DNA of 64,000 nt from JARFPW01 sp035464655 (GTDB lineage Bacteria; Gemmatimonadota; Gemmatimonadetes; Palauibacterales; Palauibacteraceae). Shown here in pieces: positions 33,328 through 42,038 of the stretch (position 1 is the first letter of the stretch; the number at the start of each line of letters is the position of its first letter). Under the pieces are notes generated by a model. It saw only the letters and a list, made by a program, of their open reading frames with translations, searched no databases and was not told the origin of the DNA. A program made the position numbers and the translations under genes. The stretch spans positions 7,625 to 71,624 of the forward strand of contig DATHRZ010000077.1 of assembly GCA_035464655.1 (NCBI GenBank). Direction: 5' to 3'.

Positions 33328-34872
33328 TCACAAGGCGAACGCCGCCAGTACCGTGTAGGCCACCCCCGCCAGGGTCGCCGCGATCAGGGCGGGCGGGATC
33401 TGGGTGAGGACGTGATCCATCAGGTCGCAGCCCGAGACGAGGGACGAAAGGATGGTCGTGTCGGAGATCGGCGAGCACTGGTCGCCGAACACCGAACCGC
33501 CGGTCACGGCCGCGAAGCACAGGGTGAGGAAGAACGGATCGGGCATAACGGCCCACGCGAGGGGCATCGCGACGGGGAACAGTACGGCGTACGTACCCCA
33601 CGACGTGCCGGTCGAGAACGCGACGAACATCCCCATCACCAGCAGCATCGCTGGCAGCGCGACGGGCGGTACCCACGAGCCGACCGTCTCGACCACGTAG
33701 GGGGCGGTGCCGACCGCATCCGCGACAGCCTTCAGGGTGACGGCCAGGGCCAGCACGATCGCGCCGATCGTCACGCCCTTGCAGCCGTCGATGAATCCGT
33801 CGATCGCCACCTGGAGGCGCATGCCTCGCGCGAGCGCGATCGCGAAGCCGGCGAGCACGGCGAGCACGAACGCCTCGGCGATCGGCAGCGACGGCTGGTC
33901 GAGCCCGAGAATCCAGAACGTATAGACGAACGGGATGATCGCCACGCCGAGCAGGATGCCCATCGGCCCGAAGAAGTCGACCAGCGACGGCTCGTAGTCT
34001 TCGGGCGTCTTGATGTCGGTCAGCTCCGCGGCGGCCATCGGCTCGGAGCCCGGACGGTCGAGCTGGCCGGTGTCGCGAGCCCGCTCGCGGGCCGCGTTCA
34101 GCTTGCGGAACCACGAGGCGGGGCCGACGCCCAGGGCGAACAACAGCGTGAAGAGCACGGCGAAGATCGCGTAGAAGTTGAACGGCACGGCCTGAAAGAA
34201 GAACACGCGTCCGGCCGCCGCGTCGGGGATGATCGGCACGGTGCCCGCCACGAGGCCGCCGATGTAGATCGGCCACACGTTGAACGGGATCAGCGTCGCG
34301 GCGGGCGAACCCGTCGAGTCGACGATGTAGGCGAGTTCCTCGTGCGCCACGCGGTTCTGGTCGGAGATCGGCCGGGCCGTCGCACCCGTGAGGACGGTGC
34401 TGATCGACCCCCCCTGGTGGAAGATCAGCCCGAGCAGCCAGGTGAACAGCTTCGCGGTGCGCGGACCGCGCACCATTTTCGCGGCTGCCCACTCGGCGAA
34501 CTTCAGCGCGCCCCCCGTGCGGGTCCACAGGCCGATCAGGCCACCCAGTGCCCACAGGTAGACGAGCAGGATCAGCCCGTAGTCGGGCGAGCCGATCGAC
34601 GGGATGAGGAACTCCTGTACCACGTTGAGCTTCCCGCTGATCACCCCGCCGAGCACGACTCCGATGAACAGCGCCGAGATCACCTCGCGCAGCGCGAACG
34701 CGAGAACGAGCGCGACGACGGGTGGTACGAGCGACCAGAAGCCGTAGTGAGTACCGTCCGCACTGCGGGGAAACTCGCCGGCGAAGAACCAGCCCCCGGC
34801 GACGAGCACGGCCGCGACGGCGACGCCGACCCAGCGGATGCGGGTGCGGCGGGCGGCTGACGGATCTTCCAC
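33328..34872 (-). CDS. NhaC-family Na+/H+ antiporter
   Basis: A 514-residue inner-membrane protein with about eleven hydrophobic helices. Conserved stretches include FHQGGSISTVLTGATARPIS, VDSTGSPAATLIPFNVWPIY, VAFSTGTSWGTYAVLFPVAM and GGSVFGDQCSPISDTTILSS, typical of NhaC/ArsB-like cation antiporters. It probably exports Na+ in exchange for protons, though some relatives carry organic acids. GTG 34872 is supported by GGAGA upstream. It is a single gene facing away from the phosphate locus. Confidence 0.88.
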   Translation of the reverse strand: MEDPSAARRTRIRWVGVAVAAVLVAGGWFFAGEFPRSADGTHYGFWSLVPPVVALVLAFALREVISALFIGVVLGGVISGKLNVVQEFLIPSIGSPDYGLILLVYLWALGGLIGLWTRTGGALKFAEWAAAKMVRGPRTAKLFTWLLGLIFHQGGSISTVLTGATARPISDQNRVAHEELAYIVDSTGSPAATLIPFNVWPIYIGGLVAGTVPIIPDAAAGRVFFFQAVPFNFYAIFAVLFTLLFALGVGPASWFRKLNAARERARDTGQLDRPGSEPMAAAELTDIKTPEDYEPSLVDFFGPMGILLGVAIIPFVYTFWILGLDQPSLPIAEAFVLAVLAGFAIALARGMRLQVAIDGFIDGCKGVTIGAIVLALAVTLKAVADAVGTAPYVVETVGSWVPPVALPAMLLVMGMFVAFSTGTSWGTYAVLFPVAMPLAWAVMPDPFFLTLCFAAVTGGSVFGDQCSPISDTTILSSLVSGCDLMDHVLTQIPPALIAATLAGVAYTVLAAFAL

Positions 34873-35041
34873 GGTAGTCTCCGATTCGAGGGATCAACGC
34901 TGCGGGCAACCTGCATCGTTCGGGTTTGTCGGCAAAGTCCGGGTGACGGGTTTCGCCGTTATCGAGATCGGAGGCGCGGTGTGTAACGGCCCCGTACGGG
35001 CCGCGTCACGGGACTGCGACCAGGCCGATCGGCCTCGTGTG

Positions 35042-35058
35042 CATTTTTTGAAAAAATG
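35042..35058. repeat. A/T palindrome CATTTTTTGAAAAAATG
   Basis: A 17-base near-perfect palindrome centred on G35050 inside otherwise G+C-rich sequence. It could be an operator or the stem of a terminator for a short upstream transcript. Confidence 0.5.
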
Positions 35059-35101
35059 ACTCTGCGGCGAATGGTCGTTCACAGGTAGGGCGGTGGCCGG
35101 A

Positions 35102-35117
35102 TTGACGCTATGTTGAC
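35102..35117 (+). promoter_or_regulatory. Two TTGAC direct repeats 11 bases apart
   Basis: TTGAC occurs at 35102-35106 and 35113-35117, the 11-base spacing typical of tandem OmpR/PhoB-type sites. The sequence differs from the repeats at 38797-38825, so common control is uncertain; the second copy is also a TTGACA that could be a -35 box. Confidence 0.3.
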
Positions 35118-35422
35118 AGGCATTTCCGCCGATCGGAGATCCCGCGGCATCCGGGCTCTTCACAAAGTAATCCACATCGAGGCGGGAGTTATCTACATTG
35201 GGCGTAACCCGCTGCAAAACAAATGCTTACGGATATCACTCCCGAGGATATGCACGGGCGGTTGGCTTGCCCGGCGCGGTCGCGACGCATACACTTTGCG
35301 CCCGTCGCCGACCAGGGCGACCGGACGTCCGCCCCGGCGGCGGACGGCGGATTCTCGCGGACACGCCAGTGTCGGCGGAATTCGTGGAATCGCAGCCACC
35401 CTACAACAAAGGCGTACCGCAG

Positions 35423-35641
35423 ATGTGGGAGACCCGCCCCGTTGAATTCGTGCTCGATCTGCCGCACGACATCGCCAGCACCGTCGAGGAGGTGAGCCAT
35501 CGGGATCCCGACTATCTGCGACGAATCATCAGGTACGGCATCGCGCGCCGCGCCGTGTACCAGTCGCTTTCGCGTCGCCTCGACCGATCCGAGTCTCTGT
35601 CCTCCGCCCCGACACCGGCACGCGAAGAACCCGCCGACTGA
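35423..35641 (+). CDS. Unknown small protein upstream of the phoBR group
   Basis: A 72-residue frame: MWETRPVEFVLDLPHDIAST, then HRDPDYLRRIIRYGIARRAVYQSL and a Ser/Pro tail. It has charged amphipathic helices and no signal peptide. ATG 35423 has AAAGG about 10 bases upstream; GTG 35369 is an in-frame alternative adding 18 residues. I do not recognise a family. The residue use looks coding (hydrophobic positions spaced as in helices), but it could be spurious. Confidence 0.45.
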   Translation: MWETRPVEFVLDLPHDIASTVEEVSHRDPDYLRRIIRYGIARRAVYQSLSRRLDRSESLSSAPTPAREEPAD

Positions 35642-35828
35642 CCTGTCCGCCGGGACGGTCGACGCTTGACGCGGTTTTTCCGCGCCGCTAAATCCGCTGC
35701 AGGGAAGCAGGAGCAGGCACGCGGGGACGACCGCAGGAAGGCGGGCGCGCATCGGCGAGTTCGACGAACGGCAAGCTGACGGAAATCCGGACGGCTCGGC
35801 CGCCCGACCCGATTTCATCGACCCGGAG

Positions 35829-36128
35829 TTGCGGGCCCAATACCTCGATTATTGCGCCGCGCGCATCTCCGAGGTCTTCCTCTCCCTGTCTGACGAACGT
35901 ACCTACGCCCTGATGGAGGAAGCCGCCCGTGACGCCGACATCGAGATCGGCTCGCTCGGGTTTTCCGAAATGATGGACCTGGTCACCGGACGCCTCCGCG
36001 ACCAGATCCCGCTTCCCTCCCTCGAGGAGTTCGCCGCCGAGTACCGCGAGCATCCGGAGCGTTTCGACGCGATGCTTCTCGAACCACCGGTCGACGACAC
36101 CGGGGATGAAGACGAAGGCATCGAATGA
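35829..36128 (+). CDS. Unknown acidic helical protein in the phoBR operon
   Basis: A 99-residue, mostly helical acidic protein (YLDYCAARISEVFLSLSDER, then EEFAAEYREHPERFDAMLLE). TTG 35829 is the only usual start codon in frame; coding-like sequence continues upstream to about 35760 without ATG, GTG or TTG, so the real N-terminus is uncertain. It overlaps the next unknown gene by ATGA and so belongs to the phoB-phoR transcript. No family recognised; a role in phosphate signalling is only suggested by position. Confidence 0.6.
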   Translation: MRAQYLDYCAARISEVFLSLSDERTYALMEEAARDADIEIGSLGFSEMMDLVTGRLRDQIPLPSLEEFAAEYREHPERFDAMLLEPPVDDTGDEDEGIE

Positions 36129-36451
36129 CGGTCGAGAACGGAACCTCCGGAGGCAACGGGGCCAACGCTGGCAACGGCGACAAGCCGCCACAACTCCACA
36201 TCTTCGACGCCGCGACGCGCGAGTTCGACATCGGCACCCTGATGTCGGGCGATGAGCGCTGGGGGCTTCACGTCATGCTCGAGCGTACGTCCGCCGATCT
36301 GTTCCGCGGACGGATCTCGTTCCGTCGCGACGAGGAGCGGTACGACACGGACCCCATCGTTCTCGGCGAAACCGAAGATGCCGTGATCGCGCGCGCCTCC
36401 GAACTTCCAGCCTCGATGCTGCGGCAGCTTCTCGACTCCCTCCGCGCCTGA
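36125..36451 (+). CDS. Unknown small protein directly upstream of phoB
   Basis: A 108-residue protein: a Gly/Asn-rich first 20 residues, then a compact alpha/beta part (LHIFDAATREFDIGTLM, LHVMLERTSADLFRGRISF, TEDAVIARASELPASMLRQL). The ATG overlaps the preceding stop (ATGA) and the gene ends 6 bases before phoB, so it is co-transcribed with phoBR. I know no family match. The pattern of strands resembles a small ligand- or protein-binding module, nothing more can be said. Confidence 0.7.
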   Translation: MTVENGTSGGNGANAGNGDKPPQLHIFDAATREFDIGTLMSGDERWGLHVMLERTSADLFRGRISFRRDEERYDTDPIVLGETEDAVIARASELPASMLRQLLDSLRA

Positions 36452-36457
36452 CCGGGC

Positions 36458-37162
36458 ATGGCCGACGAACGCGTCCTGGTGGTCGACGACGAGCCCGATA
36501 TCCTGAGCATTCTCGTGTATCAGCTCAGTCGCGAAGGGTTTCGGGTGAGCACGGCCGTGAGCGGCCGATCGGCCATCGAGACGGCGATCGCCGAGGCTCC
36601 CGACCTCGTCGTGCTCGACCTCATGCTTCCCGAGCTCGACGGCTACGAAGTGCTCGCGCAGCTCCGCGGACACGACTCGACCCGAGCGATCCCGGTGATC
36701 CTGCTGACGGCCCGTACCGAGGAAGTGGAGCGACTGCGCGGGTTCGACACGGGCGCCGACGACTACGTGACGAAGCCGTTCAGCCCGCGCGAGCTCGTGG
36801 CCCGCGTGAAGGCGCTGCTCCGCCGGACCCGGGCGGAGCCTTTCGAGGCGGGAAGGCGCCTTCGCCACGGCCCGATCGAGATCGATCGTGAGGCCCACAG
36901 GGTGTACGCGAACGGCGACGAAGTCGAATTGACCCGCATCGAGTACCGGTTGCTCGAGGTGTTCGTCGAGCGCCGGGGCCGGGTCCAGTCGCGCCGCCAG
37001 CTCCTGCAAGCCGCCTGGGATACCAACGCGCGTATCGAAACCCGGACCGTGGACATGCACGTTGCGCGACTGCGCGCGAAACTCGGCGACGCGGGCTCGC
37101 TGATCGAGACGGTGCGCGGCGTCGGATATCGACTGGGCGCCGCCGCCGACGCGGCCAGCTGA
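36458..37162 (+). CDS. phoB: PhoB-like OmpR-family response regulator
   Basis: A 234-residue regulator with a receiver domain (VLVVDDEPDIL, phospho-acceptor D54 in LDLMLPELDG, TAR, VTKPFSPREL) and an OmpR/PhoB winged helix (VELTRIEYRLLEVFVERRG, TVDMHVARLRAKLG, IETVRGVGYRL). Position before phoR, a porin, pst genes and phoU identifies it as the phosphate-starvation activator. It should bind the 11-bp-phased repeats at 38797-38825. Confidence 0.93.
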   Translation: MADERVLVVDDEPDILSILVYQLSREGFRVSTAVSGRSAIETAIAEAPDLVVLDLMLPELDGYEVLAQLRGHDSTRAIPVILLTARTEEVERLRGFDTGADDYVTKPFSPRELVARVKALLRRTRAEPFEAGRRLRHGPIEIDREAHRVYANGDEVELTRIEYRLLEVFVERRGRVQSRRQLLQAAWDTNARIETRTVDMHVARLRAKLGDAGSLIETVRGVGYRLGAAADAAS

Positions 37163-37167
37163 TCGAA

Positions 37168-38787
37168 GTGCGCACCACCTGGCGGCCCGTCCTGGCCGCC
37201 ACCCTCGTCGTCGCCGTACCCGTCGCGTTGTTCCTCGCATGGACGGAGACGAGTCTCCGGCCCGATCTCGAGCGGCGCGCCGCCCGACAGCTCGCCCGCA
37301 CGCTCGCCTTGATGTCCGACGAGGTCGGCGGCTCGATCCTCAGCGACTCCCTCGCCGAGCGATTCGGCGCCGCCATCGGACTGCGGGTCACGTTCATCGG
37401 ACCCGACGGTACGGTGATCGGCGACTCCGACGTCGCGGCCGGCCGCCTGCCCGACCTCGACGATCACGGCGACCGGCCCGAGGTCGTCGCCGCACGTTCC
37501 GACGGTCTCGGCTACGCCCGCCGGGGAAGCCGATCCATCGCGCTTCCCCTGTTCTACGTCGCGGTTCCGCATGGCGAGAACGTCATCCGGGTGGCCATCC
37601 CTGAAGCTGAGGTCTTCGCGATGCTCGGGCGGACCCGCCGGACGGCCGTGTTCGTCGGAGGCCTCGCCCTTCTGCTACTACTTCTCGCATTTCGGCCCCT
37701 GGACCGGGCCTCCGAGCGCGAAGCCGCCGAGGCGCGGGCCGCCGCACGAGCACTCGAGCGCCGCGAAGGCCGATCCGCCGAGCGGGTCGCACAACTCGAT
37801 GCGATGCTGGACGCCATCGAGGACGGCGTCGCGGTGTGTGACGGCGACGGGCGTGTCGTGCGGACGAACCGGGCGTTCGAACGCTGGACCGGCCGGCCTG
37901 ACGTGCTCGGCCAACCTGTCGCCACACTGTTTCGGCACCCCGGGCCGCGCGACGCCGTCGACGCCGCGCTCGGCGGGCGCAGCCTTCAGCTCGAGACGCC
38001 CCTCGGGACCCGAACCGCCCGGGTGGATGCCGCGCCGTTCGAGGGAGGCGCCCTGCTGGTCCTGCGCGACCTCACGGCGACGCGCCGCCTCGAGGGCATG
38101 CGGCGCGACTTCGTGGCGAACGTGTCGCACGAGCTCAAGACGCCGATGACCGCGATCCGCGGATTCACCGAACCCTTGCTCGAGGGCGGGGTCGAGAAGG
38201 GACAGGCCGCAGAGTTCCTGCGCCGGATCCTCGCGAACCTCGACCGGATGCAGCACCTGGTCGACGACCTGCTCGACCTGGCGCGCCTCGAATCGGGCGG
38301 CTGGACGCCGGACCTCGAGGACGTGGAGCTCGGCGACGTGGCGCGGCGCGTATGGCGCCGCCTCGAACCACGGGCCGACAGCCGTTCCGTCGGTCTGCGC
38401 ATCGATGTGCAATCGTCCACGGACCGGGTGCTCGCCGATCCCGAGGCCCTCGAGCAGATCATGAGCAACCTGCTCGACAACGCCATCCGCTACTCACCGG
38501 ACGAGGAAATCGTGACCGTCACCGTTCGCGAGACAGGGGAGCGCGACGCGCTGCGCATCGAGGTGACGGACGCCGGTCCCGGTATCGCCTCGGAGCACGT
38601 CGATCGGGTGTTCGAGCGCTTCTATCGAGCGGACGCCGGGCGGTCGCGCGCCGCCGGCGGCACCGGCCTCGGCCTGTCGATCGTCAAGCACCTCGCGGGC
38701 GCGCACGGGGGGGCGGTGGGCATCGACAGTGAGCTCGGCCTCGGAACGACCGTCTGGGTCGAGCTGCCGCGCAGCAGCGACCGCTGA
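37168..38787 (+). CDS. phoR: PhoR-like sensor histidine kinase
   Basis: A 539-residue membrane kinase: helix one at about 6-25, an extracytoplasmic domain (about 30-155), helix two at about 160-180, a PAS domain (about 210-290), the dimerisation helix with His in FVANVSHELKTPMTAIRGFT and the ATPase domain (NLLDNAIRYSPDEE, DAGPGIASEHVDRVFERFYR, GGTGLGLSIVKHLAGAHGG). GTG start 5 bases after phoB. The periplasmic domain is longer than in E. coli PhoR, so besides PhoU/Pst input it may sense a ligand directly. Confidence 0.93.
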   Translation: MRTTWRPVLAATLVVAVPVALFLAWTETSLRPDLERRAARQLARTLALMSDEVGGSILSDSLAERFGAAIGLRVTFIGPDGTVIGDSDVAAGRLPDLDDHGDRPEVVAARSDGLGYARRGSRSIALPLFYVAVPHGENVIRVAIPEAEVFAMLGRTRRTAVFVGGLALLLLLLAFRPLDRASEREAAEARAAARALERREGRSAERVAQLDAMLDAIEDGVAVCDGDGRVVRTNRAFERWTGRPDVLGQPVATLFRHPGPRDAVDAALGGRSLQLETPLGTRTARVDAAPFEGGALLVLRDLTATRRLEGMRRDFVANVSHELKTPMTAIRGFTEPLLEGGVEKGQAAEFLRRILANLDRMQHLVDDLLDLARLESGGWTPDLEDVELGDVARRVWRRLEPRADSRSVGLRIDVQSSTDRVLADPEALEQIMSNLLDNAIRYSPDEEIVTVTVRETGERDALRIEVTDAGPGIASEHVDRVFERFYRADAGRSRAAGGTGLGLSIVKHLAGAHGGAVGIDSELGLGTTVWVELPRSSDR

Positions 38788-38796
38788 GCGGTTCAT

Positions 38797-38825
38797 TCGT
38801 TACAGGCTCGTTACGAACTCGTTGC
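38797..38825 (+). promoter_or_regulatory. Candidate Pho box: three 11-bp-phased repeats
   Basis: TCGTTAC (38797-38803), TCGTTAC (38808-38814) and TCGTTGC (38819-38825) repeat with an exact 11-base period, upstream of the porin-pst operon and just after phoR. PhoB sites are direct 7-bp repeats with 11-base phasing, so this is the probable PhoB site. The half-site sequence differs from the E. coli CTGTCAT. Confidence 0.7.
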
Positions 38826-38907
38826 CCGCCGCTCACACTGTCGGCGCAAATTGAGGAAATCGTGGTTCTGAGCCGTGTCATCCTTCCATGCACTGGAGGC
38901 CCCCAGG

Positions 38908-40077
38908 GTGAAACATCGCGTCGGGCCGCCCTCGAGGGTGGCCGTCGTCTCGTTCGCCGTCATGTGGATGCCGGCCCTGGCGTCCCCACTCTCGTCCCAG
39001 GTTCGTATCGACAGTCGTGCCATGGAACTCGAAGTGTCCGGCCGTCTCCAGTTCCAGCTCCAGACCTCGAGCTGCGGCGACGGGACGCCCGGCGTGACGT
39101 CGGCCTGTGACACCGAAGCACCGGAGCTCGACATGTTCCTCCGGCGGGCTCGACTTTCCCTGGAGGCGACGATCGACGAGCGACTGACCTTCAAAGTCGA
39201 GCCCGACTTCAGCGACATCGACGAGGTCGCGCTGAAAGACGCCTGGGGCCGCTACGCGTTCTCGACGGCCCTCGCCGTGAAGGCGGGACACTTCAACCGA
39301 CCGTTCGACGGCTTCTATCTCACGTCGTCCTCGCATCTGCCGTTCGAGCGGGCTGTGGTCGTGCCCGGCGTTCCGAGCACCGCGCTGCCGTCGTTCAGCG
39401 GTCTGACGAAGAGCGCCGGGCTTTCGGATCGCGATGTCGGGCTGATGCTCGAGGGCGAGCATGGCGAAGGCAGGTTCGCCTGGTGGCTCGGCGTGTTCAA
39501 CGGTGACTCCGATTCGGGCGCACAGGACACGAACACCGAGAAGCAGTTCGTCGGTCGGGCGCAGCTATCGCTCGAGGCCGGCGGGATGCCGCTCGAGTTC
39601 GCGGGCGCCGTGGCGTACTCCGACGCGCCGTACGAAGGCGTATCCGGCGCTGCCGAGGCGGAGCACTACACGAACTTCGAGCTGTGGGCCGGGCTGGGAG
39701 CCTGGGGCCACGACGGACCGCTCGTGCACGCGGGACTCGTCGCCGGCGACAACCCCGGCTTCAACGACCTCGGCCTGCCGATCGACCTGGCGGGGGGCGA
39801 CGAGTTCGGCGACCTGCTCACCTGGCAGGCCGTAGCGGCCTGGCGGCTTCCCGTACCGGGCTCGGCGGCGATCGAGGCGCTGACCCCGCTGCTCCGGATC
39901 TCGTACGGCGACCCGACCGACGTGGCGGACGACGAGGTACTGGCGTTCACGCCGGGCGTTGCCCTGTTCTTTCACGGGCGGAACCGGATCGCCCTGACCT
40001 GGGACGTCGCGAGCTTCGCCGACGACGACGTCGACCCGGAAAATTCGTTCACGGCCCAGATGCAGTTCCACTTTTAG
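38908..40077 (+). CDS. Phosphate-selective porin-like outer-membrane protein (OprO/OprP type)
   Basis: A 389-residue beta-barrel: signal peptide (VAVVSFAVMWMPALA), then LEVSGRLQFQLQTSS, FLRRARLSLEATIDERLTFK, LKDAWGRYAFSTALAVKAGHF and a final Phe (QMQFHF). GTG 38908 is chosen because GGAGG lies upstream and the signal peptide starts there; an in-frame GTG 33 bases earlier is the alternative. It lies between the Pho-box-like repeats and pstS, so it probably lets phosphate into the periplasm. Confidence 0.85.
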   Translation: MKHRVGPPSRVAVVSFAVMWMPALASPLSSQVRIDSRAMELEVSGRLQFQLQTSSCGDGTPGVTSACDTEAPELDMFLRRARLSLEATIDERLTFKVEPDFSDIDEVALKDAWGRYAFSTALAVKAGHFNRPFDGFYLTSSSHLPFERAVVVPGVPSTALPSFSGLTKSAGLSDRDVGLMLEGEHGEGRFAWWLGVFNGDSDSGAQDTNTEKQFVGRAQLSLEAGGMPLEFAGAVAYSDAPYEGVSGAAEAEHYTNFELWAGLGAWGHDGPLVHAGLVAGDNPGFNDLGLPIDLAGGDEFGDLLTWQAVAAWRLPVPGSAAIEALTPLLRISYGDPTDVADDEVLAFTPGVALFFHGRNRIALTWDVASFADDDVDPENSFTAQMQFHF

Positions 40078-40094
40078 ACATCTGGAGTAGAGAC

Positions 40095-41087
40095 ATGACC
40101 ATTCCTACAGTCCGAATCTTGCGGCGCTCGGCGCTCGGCGCCCTGTTCGTGCTCGGCGGCCTGGCCGCCGCGTGCGGGGGAGACGCCGGCGACGACTCCG
40201 CCGCCGGAGAGCCGCTCGGCGGCACGGTATTGATCGACGGCTCCTCCACGGTGTTCCCGATCGCCGAGGCGATGGCCGAGGAGTTCGGCATCGCCCACGA
40301 GGGGCGAGTGCGTGCTCCCGTCGGCTCCTCGGGCACGGGCGGTGGGTTCAAGAAATTCTGCGCCGGCGAGACCGACATCAGCAACGCTTCCCGTCCGATC
40401 AGCGAAGAGGAGGCCGCGCTGTGCCGCGAGAACGGCATCGAGCCGCTCGAGCTGCCGATCGCGTGGGACGGCCTGACCGTGGTGAAGAACCCCGCGAACG
40501 ACTGGGCGACTTGCATGACCGTCGAGGAGCTTCGCCGTGTCTGGCAGCCCGGGAGCACGATCACCCGCTGGAGCGAGGTTCGCGACGGCTGGCCCGACAC
40601 CGAGATCAAGCTGTACGGGGCGGACACCGATTCGGGAACCTTCGACTACTTCACCGAGGCGATCATGGGCGAGAGCGGCGCGAGCCGTGACGACTACACG
40701 GCGAGCGCCGACGACAACGTGCTGGTGGTCGGCGTGGCCGGCGACGAAGCGAGCCTCGGCTATTTCGGATTCGCCTACTACGTCGAGAACTCCGAACGAC
40801 TCGACGCCATAGAGATCGAGGGCGGTGCCGGATGCGTGGCGCCGACCCGCGAGACGATCGAGGACGGCAGCTACACGCCCCTGTCGCGCCCCATGTTCAT
40901 CTACGCGAAGGCGGAATCGATCGAGCGACCCGTCGTGGCGGAGTTCCTGCGCTTCTGGATGGAGAACTCCGCCGCGCTCGTGCCGGAGGTCGGCTACGTG
41001 CCGCTGTCCGAGGCGGAGTACGCCGAGAACCTCGCCACGCTCGAAGCCGCCCTCGCCTCGGGCGACGCGGCCGAGCCGGCCGAGTAG
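40095..41087 (+). CDS. pstS: PstS, phosphate-binding lipoprotein
   Basis: A 330-residue periplasmic phosphate-binding protein anchored through lipobox LAAAC (near residue 23). It has LIDGSSTVFPIAEAMAEEFG, the phosphate loop VGSSGTGGGFKKFCAGETD, ISNASRPI and DSGTFDYFTEAIMG, and a late FIYAKAESIERP. It delivers phosphate to PstCAB. ATG 40095 follows the porin by 17 bases with GGAG upstream. Confidence 0.95.
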   Translation: MTIPTVRILRRSALGALFVLGGLAAACGGDAGDDSAAGEPLGGTVLIDGSSTVFPIAEAMAEEFGIAHEGRVRAPVGSSGTGGGFKKFCAGETDISNASRPISEEEAALCRENGIEPLELPIAWDGLTVVKNPANDWATCMTVEELRRVWQPGSTITRWSEVRDGWPDTEIKLYGADTDSGTFDYFTEAIMGESGASRDDYTASADDNVLVVGVAGDEASLGYFGFAYYVENSERLDAIEIEGGAGCVAPTRETIEDGSYTPLSRPMFIYAKAESIERPVVAEFLRFWMENSAALVPEVGYVPLSEAEYAENLATLEAALASGDAAEPAE

Positions 41088-41105
41088 GGCGAGCGTGACC
41101 CGCCC

Positions 41106-42038
41106 GTGAACGAGAACGTCGGAACCGCCGGAGCGAACCCGGACCTGCGGTGGCGCCCGGGACGGCGGGTCGGCGAACGAGTGATCGCCGGCCTGCTGGC
41201 CCTGTGCGGCCTCGTGTCGGTGCTCACCACGGTCGGTATCGTCGTGGTGCTGCTGACCGAGTCGGCGGGTTTCTTCCGGGAAGTGCCCCTGGTGGATTTC
41301 CTGACCGGCACGCAGTGGTCGCCGCTCTACACCGATCAGCAGTTCGGCATTCTGCCGTTGCTGAACGGCACGCTGCTCATCGCCGTCGGCGCGATGGTGA
41401 TCGCCCTTCCGGTGGGACTCACCTCTGCGATCTACCTGAGCGAGTACGCCAGCCCGCGGGTGCGGGGCGTCGTGAAGCCGCTGCTCGAGATCCTGGCGGG
41501 AATCCCGACCGTCGTGTACGGCTACTTTGCGCTCCTGTTCATCACGCCGCTGTTGCGAGCCGTATTCCCGTCGGCCGGCGTGTACAACGCGGCAAGCGCC
41601 GCGATCGTCGTCGGGATCATGATCATCCCGATGGTCGCGTCGCTGTCGGAGGACGCGCTCAGCGCCGTCCCGCGCGCGCTCCGCGAGGCGGCTTACGGGC
41701 TCGGCGCCACGAAGTTCGAGGTCTCGACCCGCGTCGCGGTGCCGGCCGCGCTGTCGGGCATCGTCGCCTCGTTCATTCTCGCGATCTCGCGCGCCGTCGG
41801 CGAGACGATGGCCGTCACGCTCGCCGCGGGCGCCACGCCGCGCATGACGCTCAGTTTTCTCGAGAGCGTGCAGACGATGACGGCGTACATCGTACAGGTC
41901 AGCCTCGGCGAGACGCCGCACGGTTCGATCGAGTACGAGACGATCTTCGCGGTCGGCCTCGTGCTGTTCTGTATGACCCTGGCGATGAATCTGATCAGCA
42001 ATCGCATCACGGCGCGATTCCGCGAGGTATACGAGTGA
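41106..42038 (+). CDS. pstC: PstC, phosphate ABC transporter permease
   Basis: A 310-residue permease with six helices, the first at LLALCGLVSVLTTVGIVVVL. The ATPase-docking loop reads LREAAYGLGATKFEVSTRV and is followed by the conserved ISRAVGETMAVTLAAG. GTG start 18 bases after pstS; the stop overlaps pstA by GTGA. Confidence 0.95.
   Translation: MNENVGTAGANPDLRWRPGRRVGERVIAGLLALCGLVSVLTTVGIVVVLLTESAGFFREVPLVDFLTGTQWSPLYTDQQFGILPLLNGTLLIAVGAMVIALPVGLTSAIYLSEYASPRVRGVVKPLLEILAGIPTVVYGYFALLFITPLLRAVFPSAGVYNAASAAIVVGIMIIPMVASLSEDALSAVPRALREAAYGLGATKFEVSTRVAVPAALSGIVASFILAISRAVGETMAVTLAAGATPRMTLSFLESVQTMTAYIVQVSLGETPHGSIEYETIFAVGLVLFCMTLAMNLISNRITARFREVYE

Larger units (their letters stand above)
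34873..35422. other. 550-base intergenic region before the phosphate locus
   Basis: No gene is recognised. The stretch is visibly more A+T-rich around 35140-35240 than its neighbours and holds a T6/A6 palindrome (35042-35058) and two TTGAC copies 11 bases apart (35102-35117). It should contain promoters for the NhaC gene leftward and the unknown gene at 35423 rightward. Confidence 0.5.

Noticed and set aside
35189..35818. A 209-residue minus-strand frame across the region before phoB
   Set aside because: It spans the intergenic region and overlaps a more plausible small gene, with no domain or start signal.
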